Source: Hydractinia symbiolongicarpus (Eukaryota; Cnidaria; Hydrozoa; Anthoathecata; Hydractiniidae). From it: 64,000 nucleotides of DNA. How positions within the stretch are numbered: position 1 is the first letter of the stretch; every line of letters begins with the position of its first letter. The notes under the pieces were generated by a model. That model did not search any database, was not told where the DNA came from, and worked only from the letters and a program-made list of their open reading frames with translations. Below are positions 23,901 to 37,520 of the stretch, piece after piece. Where the stretch lies: positions 31,994,001-32,058,000 of the forward strand of contig NC_079883.1 of NCBI RefSeq assembly GCF_029227915.1, given 5' to 3'. The position numbers were made by a program, and so were the translations under genes.

Positions 23901-26040
23901 GTATAGTCAAAAGTATACAAAGAAAGTACCCAGGGAGTAAACTCATTTCCCGAACGATTTTTTAAATTATTTTTTCACCAGTAAAACGCATGAGACTTGT
24001 AGTTTTCAAAAATGTTTTCATTTTTGATGAGACGCTGAATAAAAGAAGTTTAATCGCCGGCAAACGAAAACCCGCGATTTCCCGTAAATCCCGGGCTTGG
24101 CACGTATAGTCGTATGTATACAAAGAAAGTACCCTGTGAGTAAACTCATTTCCAGAACGATTTTTTAAATTATTCTTTCACCACTAAAACGCATAAGACT
24201 TGTAGTTTTCAAAAATGTTTTCATTTTTGATGAGACGCTGAATAAAAGAAGTTTATTCGCCGGCAAACGAAAACCCGCGATTTCCCGTAAATCCAGGGCT
24301 TGGCCCGTATAGTCAAAAGTATACAAAGATGGTACCCAGGGAGTAAACTCATTTCCCGAACGATTTTTTAAATTATTTTTTCACCACTAAAACGCATGAG
24401 ACTTGTAGTTTTCAAAAATGTTTTCATTTTTGATGAGACGCTTAATGAAAGAGGTTTAATCGCCGGAAAACGAAAACCCGCGATTTCCCGTAAATCCCGG
24501 GCTTGGCCCGTATAGTCGAATGTATACAAAGAAAGTACCCTGTGAATAAACTCATTTCCAGAACGATTTTTTAAATTATTTTTTCACCACTAAAACGCAT
24601 CAGACTTGTAGTTTTTAAAAATGTTTTCATTTTTGATGAGACGCTGAATAAAAGAAGTTTAATCGCCGGCAAACGAAAACCCGCGATTTCCCGTAAATCC
24701 CGGCTTGGCCCGTATAGTCAAAAGTATACAAAGAAAGTACCCAGGGAGTAAACTCATTTCCCGAACGATTTTTTAAATTATTTTTTCACCAGTAAAACGC
24801 ATGAGACTTGTAGTTTTCAAAAATGTTTTCATTTTTGATGAGACGCTGAATAAAAGAAGTTTAATCGCCGGCAAACGAAAACCCGCGATTTCCCGTAAAT
24901 CCCGGGCTTGGCACGTATAGTCGAATGTATACAAAGAAAGTACCCTGTGAGTAAACTCATTTCCAGAACGATTTTTTAAATTATTTTTTCACCACTAAAG
25001 CCCATGAGACTTGTAGTTTTTAAAAATGTTTTCATATTTGATGAGACGCTGAAAAACAGAAGTTTAATCGCCGGCAAACGAAAACCCGCGATTTCCCGTA
25101 AATCCCAGGCTTGGCACGTATAGTCGAATGTATACAAAGAAAGTACCCTGTGAGTAAACTCATTTCCAGAACGATTTTTTAAATTATTTTTTCACCACTA
25201 AAGCCCATGAGACTTGTAGTTTTTAAAAATGTTTTCATTTTTAATGAGACGCTGAATAAAAGAAGTTTAATAGCCGGCAAACGAAAACCCGCGATTTCCG
25301 TAAATCCCGGCTTGGCCCGTATAGTCAAAAGTATACAAAGAAAGTACCCAGGGAGTAAACTCATTTCCCGAACGATTTTTTAAATTATTTTTTCACCACT
25401 AAAACCCATGAGACTTGTAGTTTTCAAAAATGTTTTCATTTTTGATGAGACGCTGAATAAAAGCAGTTTAATCGCCGGCAAACGAAAACCTGCGATTTCC
25501 CGTAAATCCGGGGCTTGGCCCGTATAGTCGAATGTATACAAAGAAAGTACCCAGGGAGTAAACTCATTTCCCAAACGATTTTTTAAATTTTTTTTTCACC
25601 ACTAAAACGCATGAGACTTGTATTTTTCAAAAATGTTTTCATTTTTGATGAGACGCTTAATGAAAGAGGTTTAATCGCCGGAAAACGAAAACCCGCGATT
25701 TCCCGTAAATCCCGGGCTTAGCCCGTATATTCGAATGTATACAAAGAAAGTACCCTGTGAGTAAACTCATTTCCAGAACGATTTTTTAAATTATTCTTTC
25801 ACCACTAAAACGCATAAGACTTGTAGTTTTCAAAAATGTTTTCATTTTTGATGAGACGCTGAATAAAAGAAGTTTAATCGCCGGCAAACGAAAACCCGCG
25901 ATTTCCCGTAAATCCAGGGCTTGGCCCGTATAGTCAAAAGTATACAAAGATGGTACCCAGGGAGTAAACTCATTTCCCGAACGATTTTTTAAATTATTTT
26001 TTCACCACTAAAACGCATGAGACTTGTAGTTTTCAAAAAT
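20950..26040 (+). repeat. Tandem 11-monomer higher-order repeat, 2,229 bp, about 2.3 copies
   Basis: This is one of the clearest HORs in the window. Oddities recur at exactly 2,229 bp: an extra T in the T-run at 21,121 and 23,350; TGTTTGAATTTTTGATG at about 21,584 and 23,813; TGAAAAACAGAAG at about 22,821 and 25,050; AATAGCCGGC at about 23,040 and 25,269. The third copy ends near 26,045, where ATTTTGGATGAG replaces the copy-specific sequence. Very few differences separate copies, so the expansion is recent. Confidence 0.92.
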
Positions 26041-26980
26041 GTTTTCATTTTGGATGAGACGCTGAATAAAAGCAGTTTAATCGCCGGCAAAGGAAAACCT
26101 GCGATTTCCCTAAATCCCGGACTCGGCCCGTATAGTCAAAAGTATACAAAGAAAGTACCCAGGGAGTAAACTCATTTCCAGAACGATTTTTTAAATTATT
26201 TTTTCACCACTAAAACGCATAAGACTTGTAATTTTTAAAAATGTTTTCATTTTTGATGAGACGCTGAATAAAAGAAGTTTAATCGCCGGCAAACGAAAAC
26301 CCGCGATTTCCCGTAAATCCCGGGCTTGGCCCGTATAGTCAAAAGTATACAAAGAAAGTACCCAGGGAGTAAACTCATTTCCCGAACGATTTTTTATATT
26401 ATTTTTTTACCACTAAACGCATGAGACTTGTAGTTTTCAAAAATATTATAATATTTGATGTGACGCTGAATAAAAAAAGTTTAATCGCCGGCAAACGAAA
26501 ATCCGCGATTTCCCGTAAATTCCGGACTCGGCCCGTATAGTCAACGGTATACAAAGAAAGTACCCAGGGAGTAAACTCATTTCCCGAACGATTTTTGAAA
26601 TTATTTTTTCACCACCAAAACGCATGGGACTTGTAGTTTTCAAAAATGTTTTCATTTTTGATGAGACGTTTAATGAAAGAGGTTTAATTGCCGGCAAACG
26701 AAATCCCGCGTTTTCCCGTAAATCCGGGGCTTGGCCCGTATAGTCGAATGTATACAAAGAAAGTACCCAGGGAGTAAACTCATTTTCCGAACGATTTTTT
26801 AAATTTTTTTTTCACCACTAAAACGCATGAAACTTGTAGTTTTCAAAATTGTTTTCATTTTTGATGAGACGCTGAATAAAAGAAGTTTAATCGCCGGCAA
26901 ACGAAAACCCGCGATTTCCCGTAAATCCCGGGCTTGGCACGTATAGTCGAATGTATACAAAGAAAGTACCCTGTGAGTAA
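24390..26980 (+). repeat. ~2.6-kb block also present 5,268 bp downstream (29,658-32,248)
   Basis: Open frames and variants at 25,179, 25,380 and 24,601 have partners at 30,447, 30,648 and 29,869, all offset by 5,268 bp. The match is less perfect than the 13,561-bp pair: for example GATGG at 25,949 is GAAAG at 31,217. It links the 11-monomer HOR zone to the downstream segmental duplication. Confidence 0.75.
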
Positions 26981-28440
26981 ACTCATTTCCAGAACGATTT
27001 TTTAAATTATTTTTTCACCACTAAAACGCATAAGACTTGTAGTTTTTAAAAATGTTTTCATTTTTGATGAGACGCTGAATAAAAGCAGTTTAATCGCCGG
27101 CAAACGAAAACCCGCGATTTCCCGTAAATCCGGGGCTTGGCCCGTATAGTCAAAAGTATACAAAGAAAGTACCCAGGGAGTAAACTCATTTTCCGAACGA
27201 TTTTTTAAATTATTTTTTCACCACTAAAACGCATGAGACTTGTAGTTTTTAAAAATGTTTTCATTTTTGATGAGACGCTGAATAAAAGCAGTTTAATCGC
27301 CGGCAAACGAAAACCTGCGATTTCCCTAAATCCCGGACTCGGCCCGTATAGTCAAAAGTATACGAAGAAAGTACCCAGGGAGTAAACTCATTTCCAGAAC
27401 GATTTTTTAAATTATTTTTTCACCACTAAACGCATGAGACTTGTAGTTTTTAAAAATATTTTCATATTTGATGTGACGCTGAATAAAAGAAGTTTAATCG
27501 CCGGCAAACGAAAATCCGGGAGTTCCTGTAAATCCCGGACTCGGCCCGTATAGTCAAAAGTATACAAAGAAAGTACCCAGGGAGTAAACTCACTTCCCGA
27601 ACGATTTTTTAATTTATTTTTTCACCACTAAAACGCATGAGACTTGTAGTTTTCAAAAATGTTTTCATTTTTGATGAGACGCTTAATGAAAGAGGTTTAA
27701 TTGCCGGCAAACGAAATCCCGCGTTTTCCCGTAAATCCGGGGCTTGGCCCGTATAGTCGAATGTATACAAAGAAAGTACCCAGGGAGTAAACTCATTTCC
27801 CGAACGATTTTTTAAATTTTTTTTTCACCACTAAAACGCATGAAACTTGTAGTTTTCAAAAATGTTTTCATTTTTGATGAGACGCTGAATAAAAGAAGTT
27901 TAATCGCCGGCAAACGAAAACCCGCGATTTCCCGTAAATCCCGGGCTTGGCACGTATAGTCGAATGTATACAAAGAAAGTACCCTGTGAGTAAACTCATT
28001 TCCAGAACGATTTTTTAAATTATTTTTTCACCACTAAAACGCATAAGACTTGTAGTTTTTAAAAATGTTTTCATTTTTGATGAGACGCTGAATAAAAGCA
28101 GTTTAATCGCCGGCAAACGAAAACCCGCGATTTCCCGTAAATCTGGGGCTTGGCCCGTATAGTCAAAAGTATACAAAGAAAGTACCCAGGGAGTAAACTC
28201 ATTTCCCGAACGATTTTTTAATTTATTTTTTTACCACTAAAACGCATGAGACTTGTAGTTTTCAAAAATGTTTTCATTTTTGATGAGACGCTTAATGAAA
28301 GAGGTTTAATCGCCGGCAAACGAAATCCCGCGTTTTCCCGCAAATCCGGGGCTTGGCCCGTATAGTCGAATGTATACAAAGAAAGTACCCAGGGAGTAAA
28401 CTCATTTCCCGAACGATTTTTTATATTATTTTTTTACCAC

Positions 28441-31400
28441 TAAACGCATGAGACTTGTAGTTTTCCAAAATGTTTTCATTTTTAATGAGACGCTTAATGA
28501 AAGAGGTTTAATCGCCATCAAACGAAATCCCGCGTTTTCCCGTAAATCCGGGGCTTGGCCCGTATAGTCGAATGTATACAAAGAAAGTACCCAGGAAGTA
28601 AAATCATTTCCCGAACGATTTTTTAAATTTTTTTTTCACCACTAAAACGCATGAGACTTGTAGTTTTCAAAAATGTTTTCATTTTTGATGAGACGCTTAA
28701 TGAAAAAGGTTTAATCGCCGGAAAACGAAAACCCGCAATTTCCCGTAAATCCCGGGCTTGGCCCGTATAGTCGAATGTATACAAAGAAAGTAACCTGTGA
28801 GTAAACTCATTACCAGAACGATTTTTTAAATTATTTTTTCACCACTAAAACGCATAAGACTTGTAGTTTTTAAAAATGTTTTCATTTTTGATGAGACGCT
28901 GAGTAAAAGAAGTTTAATCGCCGGCAAACGAAAACCTGCAATTTCCCGTAAATCCTGGACTCGGCCCGTATAGTCAAAAGTATACAAAGAAAGTACCCAG
29001 GGAGTAAACTCATTTCCCAAACGATTTTTTAAATTATTTTTTCACCACTAAAACGCATAAGATTTGTAGTTTTTAAAAATGTTTTCACTTTTGATGAGAC
29101 GCTGAATAAAAGAAGTTTAATCGCCAGCAAACGAAAACCCGCGATTTCCCGTAAATCCCGGGCTTGGCCCGTATAGTCAAAAGTATACAAAGAAAGTACC
29201 CAGGGAGTAAACTCATTTCCCGAACGATTTTTTATATTATTTTTTTACCACTAAACGCATGAGACTTGTAGTTTTCAAAAATATTTTCATATTTGATGGG
29301 ACGCTGAAAAAAAGAAGTTTAATCGCCGGCAAACGAAAATCCGCGATTACCCGTAAATCCCGGACTCGGCCCGTATAGTTAAAAGTATACAAAAAAGTAC
29401 CCAGGGAGTAAACTCATTTCCCGAACGATTTTTTAAATTATTTTTTCACCACTAAAACGCATGAGACTTGTAGTTTTCAAAAATGTTTTCATTTTTGATG
29501 AGACGCTTAATGAAAGAGGTTTAATCGCCGGCAAACGAAATCCCGCGTTTTCCCGTATATCCGGGGCTTGGCCCGCATAGTCGAATGTATACAAAGAAAG
29601 TACCCAGGGAGTAAACTCATTTCCCGAACGATTTTGTAAATTTTTTTTTCAAAACTAAAACGCATGAGACTTGTAGTTTTCAAAAATGTTTTCATTTTTG
29701 ATGAGACGCTTAATGAAAAAGGTTTAATCGCCGGAAAACGAAAACCCGCGATTTCCCGTAAATCCCGGGCTTGGCCCGTATAGTCGAATGTATACAAAGA
29801 AAGTACCCTGTGAATAAACTCATTTCCAGAACGATTTTTTAATTTATTTTTTCACCACTAAAACGCATCAGACTTGTAGTTTTTAAAAATGTTTTCATTT
29901 TTGATGAGACGCTGAATAAAAGAAGTTTAATCGCCGGCAAACGAAAACCCGCGATTTCCCGTAAATCCCGGCTTGGCCCGTATAGTCAAAAGTATACAAA
30001 GAAAGTACCCAGGGAGTAAACTCATTTCCCGAACGATTTTTTAAATTATTTTTTCACCAGTAAAACGCATGAGACTTGTAGTTTTCCAAAATGTTTTCAT
30101 TTTTGATGAGACGCTGAATAAAAGAAGTTTAATCGCCGGCAAACGAAAACCCGCGATTTCCCGTAAATCCCGGGCTTGGCACGTATAGTCGAATGTATAC
30201 AAAGAAAGTACCCTGTGAGTAAACTCATTTCCAGAACGATTTTTTAAATTATTTTTTCACCACTAAAGCCCATGAGACTTGTAGTTTTTAAAAATGTTTT
30301 CATATTTGATGAGACGCTGAATAACAGAAGTTTAATCGCCGGCAAACGAAAACCCGCGATTTCCCGTAAATCCCGGGCTTGGCACGTATAGTCAAATGTA
30401 TACAAAGAAAGTACCCTGTGAGTAAACTCATTTCCAGAACGATTTTTTAAATTATTTTTTCTCCACTAAAGCCCATGAGACTTGTAGTTTTTAAAAATGT
30501 TTTCATTTTTGATGAGACGCTGAATAAAAGAAGTTTAATCGCCGGCAAACGAAAACCCGCGATTTCCGTAAATCCCGGCTTGGCCCGTATAGTCAAAAGT
30601 ATACAAAGAAAGTACCCAGGGAGTGAACTCATTTCCCGAACGATTTTTTAAATTATTTTTTCACCACTAAAACGCATGAGACTAGTAGTTTTCAAAAATG
30701 TTTTCATTTTTGATGAGACGCTGAATAAAAGCAGTTTAATCGCCGGCAAACGAAAACCTGCGATTTCCCGTAAATCCGGGGCTTGGCCCGTATAGTCGAA
30801 TGTATACAAAGAAAGTACCCAGGGAGTAAACTCATTTCCCAAACGATTTTTTAAATTTTTTTTTTACCACTAAAACGCATGAGACTTGTATTTTTCAAAA
30901 ATGTTTTCATTTTTGATGAGACGCTTAATGAAAGAGGTTTAATCGCCGGAAAACGAAAACCCGCGATTTCCCGTAAATCCCGGGCTTAGCCCGTATAGTC
31001 GAATGTATACAAAGAAAGTACCCTGTGAGTAAACTCATTTCCAGAACGATTTTTTAAATTATTCTTTCACCACTAAAACGCATAAGACTTGTAGTTTTCA
31101 AAAATGTTTTCATTTTTGATGAGACGCTGAATAAAAGAAGTTTAATCGCCGGCAAACGAAAACCCGCGATTTCCTGTAAATCCAGGGCTTGGCCCGTATA
31201 GTCAAAAGTATACAAAGAAAGTACCCAGGGAGTAAACTCATTTCCCGAACGATTTTTTAAATTATTTTTTCACCACTAAAACGCATGAGACTTGTAGTTT
31301 TCAAAAATGTTTTCATTTTGGATGAGACGCTGAATAAAAGCAGTTTAATCGCCGGCAAAGGAAAACCTGCGATTTCCCTAAATCCCGGACTCGGCCCGTA

Positions 31401-32719
31401 TAGTCAAAAGTATACAAAGAAAGTACCCAGGGAGTAAACTCATTTCCAGAACGATTTTTTAAATTATTTTTTCACCACTAAAACGCATAAGACTTGTAAT
31501 TTTTAAAAATGTTTTCATTTTTGATGAGACGCTGAATAAAAGAAGTTTAATCGCCGGCAAACGAAAACCCGAGATTTCCCGTAAATCCCGGGCTTGGCCC
31601 GTATAGTCAAAAGTATACAAAGAAAGTACCCAGGGAGTAAACTCATTTCCCGAACGATTTTTTATATTATTTTTTTACCACTAAACGCATGAGACTTGTA
31701 GTTTTCAAAAATATTATCATATTTGATGTGACGCTAAATAAAAGAAGTTTAATCGCCGGCAAACGAAAATCCGCGATTTCCCGTAAATCCCGGACTCGGC
31801 CCGTATAGTCAACGGTATACAAAGAAAGTACCCAGGGAGTAAACTCATTTCCCGAACGATTTTTGAAATTATTTTTTCACCACTAAAACGCATGAGACTT
31901 GTAGTTTTCAAAAATGTTTTCATTTTTGATGAGACGCTTAATGAAAGAGGTTTAATCGCCGGCAAACGAAATCCCGAGTTTTCCCGTAAATCCGGGGCTT
32001 GGCCCGTATAGTCGAATGTATACAAAGAAAGTACCCAGGGAGTAAACTCATTTCCCGAACGATTTTTTAAATTTTTTTTTCACCACTAAAACGCATGAAA
32101 CTTGTAGTTTTCAAAAATGTTTTCATTTTTGATGAGACGCTGAATAAAAAAAGTTTAATCGCCGGCAAACGAAAACCCGCGATTTCCCGTAAATCCCGGG
32201 CTTGGCACGTATAGTCGAATGTATACAAAGAAAGTACCCTGTGAGTAAACTCATTTCGAGAACGATTTTTGAAATTATTTTTTCACCACTAAAACGCATA
32301 AGACTTGTAGTTTTTAAAAATGTTTTCATTTTTGATGAGACGCTGAATAAAAGCAGTTTAATCGCCGGCAAACGAAATCCCGAGTTTTCCCGTAAATCCG
32401 GGGCTTGGCCCGTATAGTCGAATGTATACAAAGAAAGTACCCAGGGAGTAAACTCATTTCCCGAACGATTTTTTAAATTTTTTTTTCACCACTAAAACGC
32501 ATGAAACTTGTAGTTTTCAAAAATGTTTTCATTTTTGATGAGACGCTGAATAAAAGAAGTTTAATCGCCGGCAAACGAAAACCCGCGATTTCCCGTAAAT
32601 CCCGGGCTTGGCACGTATAGTCGAATGTATACAAAGAAAGTACCCTGTGAGTAAACTCATTTCGAGAACGATTTTTGAAATTATTTTTTCACCACTAAAA
32701 CGCATAAGACTTGTAGTTT
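28441..32719 (+). repeat. Segmental duplication within the satellite, copy 1 (~4.28 kb)
   Basis: This block reappears at 42,002-46,280, offset exactly 13,561 bp throughout, with no indel seen between the copies. Private features shared by both include GTTTTCCAAAATG followed by AATCGCCATCAAACG at the left edge, AGTAACCTGTG with CATTACCAGAACG, a GTATAGTTAAAAG with TACAAAAAAGTACC monomer, and GACTAGTAGTTTTC. The left limit is a switch from a TTTTTATATTATT monomer, and the right limit is TAGTTTTCAAAAATG versus TAGTTTTTAAAAATG near 32,720. Confidence 0.93.
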
Positions 32720-34340
32720 TCAAAAATGTTTTCATTTTTGATGAGACGCTGAATAAAAGAAGTTTAATCGCCGGCAAACGAAAACCCGCGATTTCCTGTA
32801 AATCCAGGGCTTGGCCCGTATAGTCAAAAGTATACAAAGAAAGTACCCAGGGAGTAAACTCATTTCCCGAACGATTTTTTAAATTATTTTTTCACCACTA
32901 AAACGCATGAGACTTGTAGTTTTCAAAAATGTTTTCATTTTGGATGAGACGCTGAATAAAAGCAGTTTAATCGCCGGCAAAGGAAAACCTGCGATTTCCC
33001 TAAATCCCGGACTCGGCCCGTATAGTCAAAAGTATACAAAGAAAGTACCCAGGGAGTAAACTCATTTCCAGAACGATTTTTTAAATTATTTTTTCACCAC
33101 TAAAACGCATAAGACTTGTAATTTTTAAAAATGTTTTCATTTTTGATGAGACGCTGAATAAAAGAAGTTTAATCGCCGGCAAACGAAAACCCGAGATTTC
33201 CCGTAAATCCCGGGCTTGGCCCGTATAGTCAAAAGTATACAAAGAAAGTACCCAGGGAGTAAACTCATTTCCCGAACGATTTTTTATATTATTTTTTTAC
33301 CACTAAACGCATGAGACTTGTAGTTTTCAAAAATATTATCATATTTGATGTGACGCTAAATAAAAGAAGTTTAATCGCCGGCAAACGAAAATCCGCGATT
33401 TCCCGTAAATCCCGGACTCGGCCCGTATAGTCAACGGTATACAAAGAAAGTACCCAGGGAGTAAACTCATTTCCCGAACGATTTTTGAAATTATTTTTTC
33501 ACCACTAAAACGCATGAGACTTGTAGTTTTCAAAAATGTTTTCATTTTTGATGAGACGCTTAATGAAAGAGGTTTAATCGCCGGCAAACGAAATCCCGAG
33601 TTTTCCCGTAAATCCGGGGCTTGGCCCGTATAGTCGAATGTATACAAAGAAAGTACCCAGGGAGTAAACTCATTTCCCGAACGATTTTTTAAATTTTTTT
33701 TTCACCACTAAAACGCATGAAACTTGTAGTTTTCAAAAATGTTTTCATTTTTGATGAGACGCTGAATAAAAGAAGTTTAATCGCCGGCAAACGAAAACCC
33801 GCGATTTCCCGTAAATCCCGGGCTTGGCACGTATAGTCGAATGTATACAAAGAAAGTACCCTGTGAGTAAACTCATTTCGAGAACGATTTTTGAAATTAT
33901 TTTTTCACCACTAAAACGCATAAGACTTGTAGTTTTTAAAAATGTTTTCATTTTTGATGAGACGCTGAATAAAAGCAGTTTAATCGCCGGCAAACGAAAT
34001 CCCGAGTTTTCCCGTAAATCCGGGGCTTGGCCCGTATAGTCGAATGTATACAAAGAAAGTACCCAGGGAGTAAACTCATTTCCCGAACGATTTTTTAAAT
34101 TTTTTTTTCACCACTAAAACGCATGAAACTTGTAGTTTTCAAAAATGTTTTCATTTTTGATGAGACGCTGAATAAAAGAAGTTTAATCGCCGGCAAACGA
34201 AAACCCGCGATTTCCCGTAAATCCCGGGCTTGGCACGTATAGTCGAATGTATACAAAGAAAGTACCCTGTGAGTAAACTCATTTCGAGAACGATTTTTGA
34301 AATTATTTTTTCACCACTAAAACGCATAAGACTTGTAGTT
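31075..34340 (+). repeat. Tandem 8-monomer higher-order repeat, 1,622 bp, two copies
   Basis: Shared marks at a spacing of 1,622 bp are: TTTCCTGTAAATCCAGGGC at about 31,172 and 32,793; GGCAAAGGAAAACC at about 31,355 and 32,977; TTGTAATTTTTAAAAATG at about 31,496 and 33,118; GTCAACGGTATAC at about 31,810 and 33,431; and CATTTCGAGAACG at about 32,253 and 33,875. This 8-mer overlaps the following 11-mer, so blocks are nested. Confidence 0.88.
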
Positions 34341-37079
34341 TTTAAAAATGTTTTCATTTTTGATGAGACGCTGAATAAAAGCAGTTTAATCGCCGGCAAA
34401 CGAAAACCCGCGATTTCCCGTAAATCCGGGGCTTGGCCCGTATAGTCAAAAGTATACAAAGAAAGTACCCAGGGAGTGAACTCATTTCCCGAACGATTTT
34501 TTAAATTATTTTTTCACCACTAAAACGCATGAGACTTGTAGTTTTCAAAAATGTTTTCATTTTGGATGAGACGCTGAATAAAAGCAGTTTAATCGCCGGC
34601 AAACGAAAACCTGCGATTTCCCTAAATCCCGGACTCGGCCCGTATAGTCAAAAGTATACAAAGAAAGTACCCAGGGAGTAAACTCATTTCCAGAACGATT
34701 TTTTAAATTATTTTTTCACCACTAAAACGCATAAGACTTGTAATTTTTAAAAATGTTTTCATTTTTGATGAGACGCTGAATAAAAGAAGTTTAATCGCCG
34801 GCAAACGAAAACCCGAGATTTCCCGTAAATCCCGGGCTTGGCCCGTATAGTCAAAAGTATACAAAGAAAGTACCCAGGGAGTAAACTCATTTCCCGAACG
34901 ATTTTTTATATTATTTTTTTACCACTAAACGCATGAGACTTGTAGTTTTCAAAAATATTATCATATTTGATGTGACGCTAAATAAAAGAAGTTTAATCGC
35001 CGGCAAACGAAAATCCGCGATTTCCCGTAAATCCCGGACTCGGCCCGTATAGTCAACGGTATACAAAGAAAGTACCCAGGGAGTAAACTCATTTCCCGAA
35101 CGATTTTTTAAATTATTTTTTCACCACTAAAACGCATGAGACTTGTAGTTTTCAAAAATGTTTTCATTTTGGATGAGACGCTGAATAAAAGCAGTTTAAT
35201 CGCCGGCAAAGGAAAACCTGCGATTTCCCTAAATCCCGGACTCGGCCCGTATAGTCAAAAGTATACAAAGAAAGTACCCAGGGAGTAAACTCATTTCCAG
35301 AACGATTTTTTAAATTATTTTTTCACCACTAAAACGCATAAGACTTGTAATTTTTAAAAATGTTTTCATTTTTGATGAGACGCTGAATAAAAGAAGTTTA
35401 ATCGCCGGCAAACGAAAACCCGAGATTTCCCGTAAATCCCGGGCTTGGCCCGTATAGTCAAAAGTATACAAAGAAAGTACCCAGGGAGTAAACTCATTTC
35501 CCGAACGATTTTTTATATTATTTTTTTACCACTAAACGCATGAGACTTGTAGTTTTCAAAAATATTATCATATTTGATGTGACGCTAAATAAAAGAAGTT
35601 TAATCGCCGGCAAACGAAAATCCGCGATTTCCCGTAAATCCCGGACTCGGCCCGTATAGTCAACGGTATACAAAGAAAGTACCCAGGGAGTAAACTCATT
35701 TCCCGAACGATTTTTGAAATTATTTTTTCACCACTAAAACGCATGAGACTTGTAGTTTTCAAAAATGTTTTCATTTTTGATGAGACGCTTAATGAAAGAG
35801 GTTTAATCGCCGGCAAACGAAATCCCGAGTTTTCCCGTAAATCCGGGGCTTGGCCCGTATAGTCGAATGTATACAAAGAAAGTACCCAGGGAGTAAACTC
35901 ATTTCCCGAACGATTTTTTAAATTTTTTTTTCACCACTAAAACGCATGAAACTTGTAGTTTTCAAAAATGTTTTCATTTTTGATGAGACGCTGAATAAAA
36001 GAAGTTTAATCGCCGGCAAACGAAAACCCGCGATTTCCCGTAAATCCCGGGCTTGGCACGTATAGTCGAATGTATACAAAGAAAGTACCCTGTGAGTAAA
36101 CTCATTTCGAGAACGATTTTTGAAATTATTTTTTCACCACTAAAACGCATAAGACTTGTAGTTTTTAAAAATGTTTTCATTTTTGATGAGACGCTGAATA
36201 AAAGCAGTTTAATCGCCGGCAAACGAAATCCCGAGTTTTCCCGTAAATCCGGGGCTTGGCCCGTATAGTCGAATGTATACAAAGAAAGTACCCAGGGAGT
36301 AAACTCATTTCCCGAACGATTTTTTAAATTTTTTTTTCACCACTAAAACGCATGAAACTTGTAGTTTTCAAAAATGTTTTCATTTTTGATGAGACGCTGA
36401 ATAAAAGAAGTTTAATCGCCGGCAAACGAAAACCCGCGATTTCCCGTAAATCCCGGGCTTGGCACGTATAGTCGAATGTATACAAAGAAAGTACCCTGTG
36501 AGTAAACTCATTTCGAGAACGATTTTTGAAATTATTTTTTCACCACTAAAACGCATAAGACTTGTAGTTTTTAAAAATGTTTTCATTTTTGATGAGACGC
36601 TGAATAAAAGCAGTTTAATCGCCGGCAAACGAAAACCCGCGATTTCCCGTAAATCCGGGGCTTGGCCCGTATAGTCAAAAGTATACAAAGAAAGTACCCA
36701 GGGAGTGAACTCATTTCCCGAACGATTTTTTAAATTATTTTTTCACCACTAAAACGCATGAGACTTGTAGTTTTCAAAAATGTTTTCATTTTGGATGAGA
36801 CGCTGAATAAAAGCAGTTTAATCGCCGGCAAACGAAAACCTGCGATTTCCCTAAATCCCGGACTCGGCCCGTATAGTCAAAAGTATACAAAGAAAGTACC
36901 CAGGGAGTAAACTCATTTCCAGAACGATTTTTTAAATTATTTTTTCACCACTAAAACGCATAAGACTTGTAATTTTTAAAAATGTTTTCATTTTTGATGA
37001 GACGCTGAATAAAAGAAGTTTAATCGCCGGCAAACGAAAACCCGAGATTTCCCGTAAATCCCGGGCTTGGCCCGTATAG
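32860..37079 (+). repeat. Tandem 11-monomer higher-order repeat, 2,229 bp, nearly two full copies
   Basis: Units start near 32,860 and 35,089. Variants at 33,339, 33,745, 34,151 and 34,230 recur at 35,568, 35,974, 36,380 and 36,459, all 2,229 bp apart. The rare GGGAGTGAACTC occurs at about 34,473 and 36,702. The second copy ends near 37,080, where GTCAACGG replaces GTCAAAAG. Confidence 0.9.
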
Positions 37080-37489
37080 TCAACGGTATACAAAGAAAGT
37101 ACCCAGGGAGTAAACTCATTTCCCGAACGATTTTTTATATTATTTTTTCACCACTAAAACGCATGAGACTTGTAGTTTTCAAAAATGTTTTCATTTTTGA
37201 TGAGACGCTTAATGAAAGAGGTTTAATCGCCGGCAAACGAAATCCCGAGTTTTCCCGTAAATCCGGGGCTTGGCCCGTATAGTCGAATGTATACAAAGAA
37301 AGTACCCAGGGAGTAAACTCATTTCCCGAACGATTTTTTAAATTTTTTTTTCACCACTAAAACGCATGAAACTTGTAGTTTTCAAAAATGTTTTCATTTT
37401 TGATGAGACGCTGAATAAAAGAAGTTTAATCGCCGGCAAACGAAAACCCGCGATTTCCCGTAAATCCCGGGCTTGGCACGTATAGTCGA

Positions 37490-37520
37490 ATGTATACAAA
37501 GAAAGTACGAGAACGATTTT
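37490..37520 (+). repeat. Shortened monomer: 20-bp deletion (GTAC|GAGAACG)
   Basis: Neighbouring monomers read GTAC, CCTGTGAGTAAACTCATTTC, GAGAACG; here the middle 20 bases are absent. The same deletion is at 39,327-39,340 in the second copy of the 1,825-bp HOR, so it predates that duplication. The shortened unit (~183 bp) is a multiple of three, which is why a longer spurious open frame crosses it. Confidence 0.85.

Noticed and set aside
32202-32417. Plus-strand open frames of 68-106 codons (beginning MARIVECIQRKYP or MRLVVFKNVF)
   Set aside because: They are antisense to the minus-strand frames over the same monomers, and equally periodic. No reason to prefer either strand as coding.
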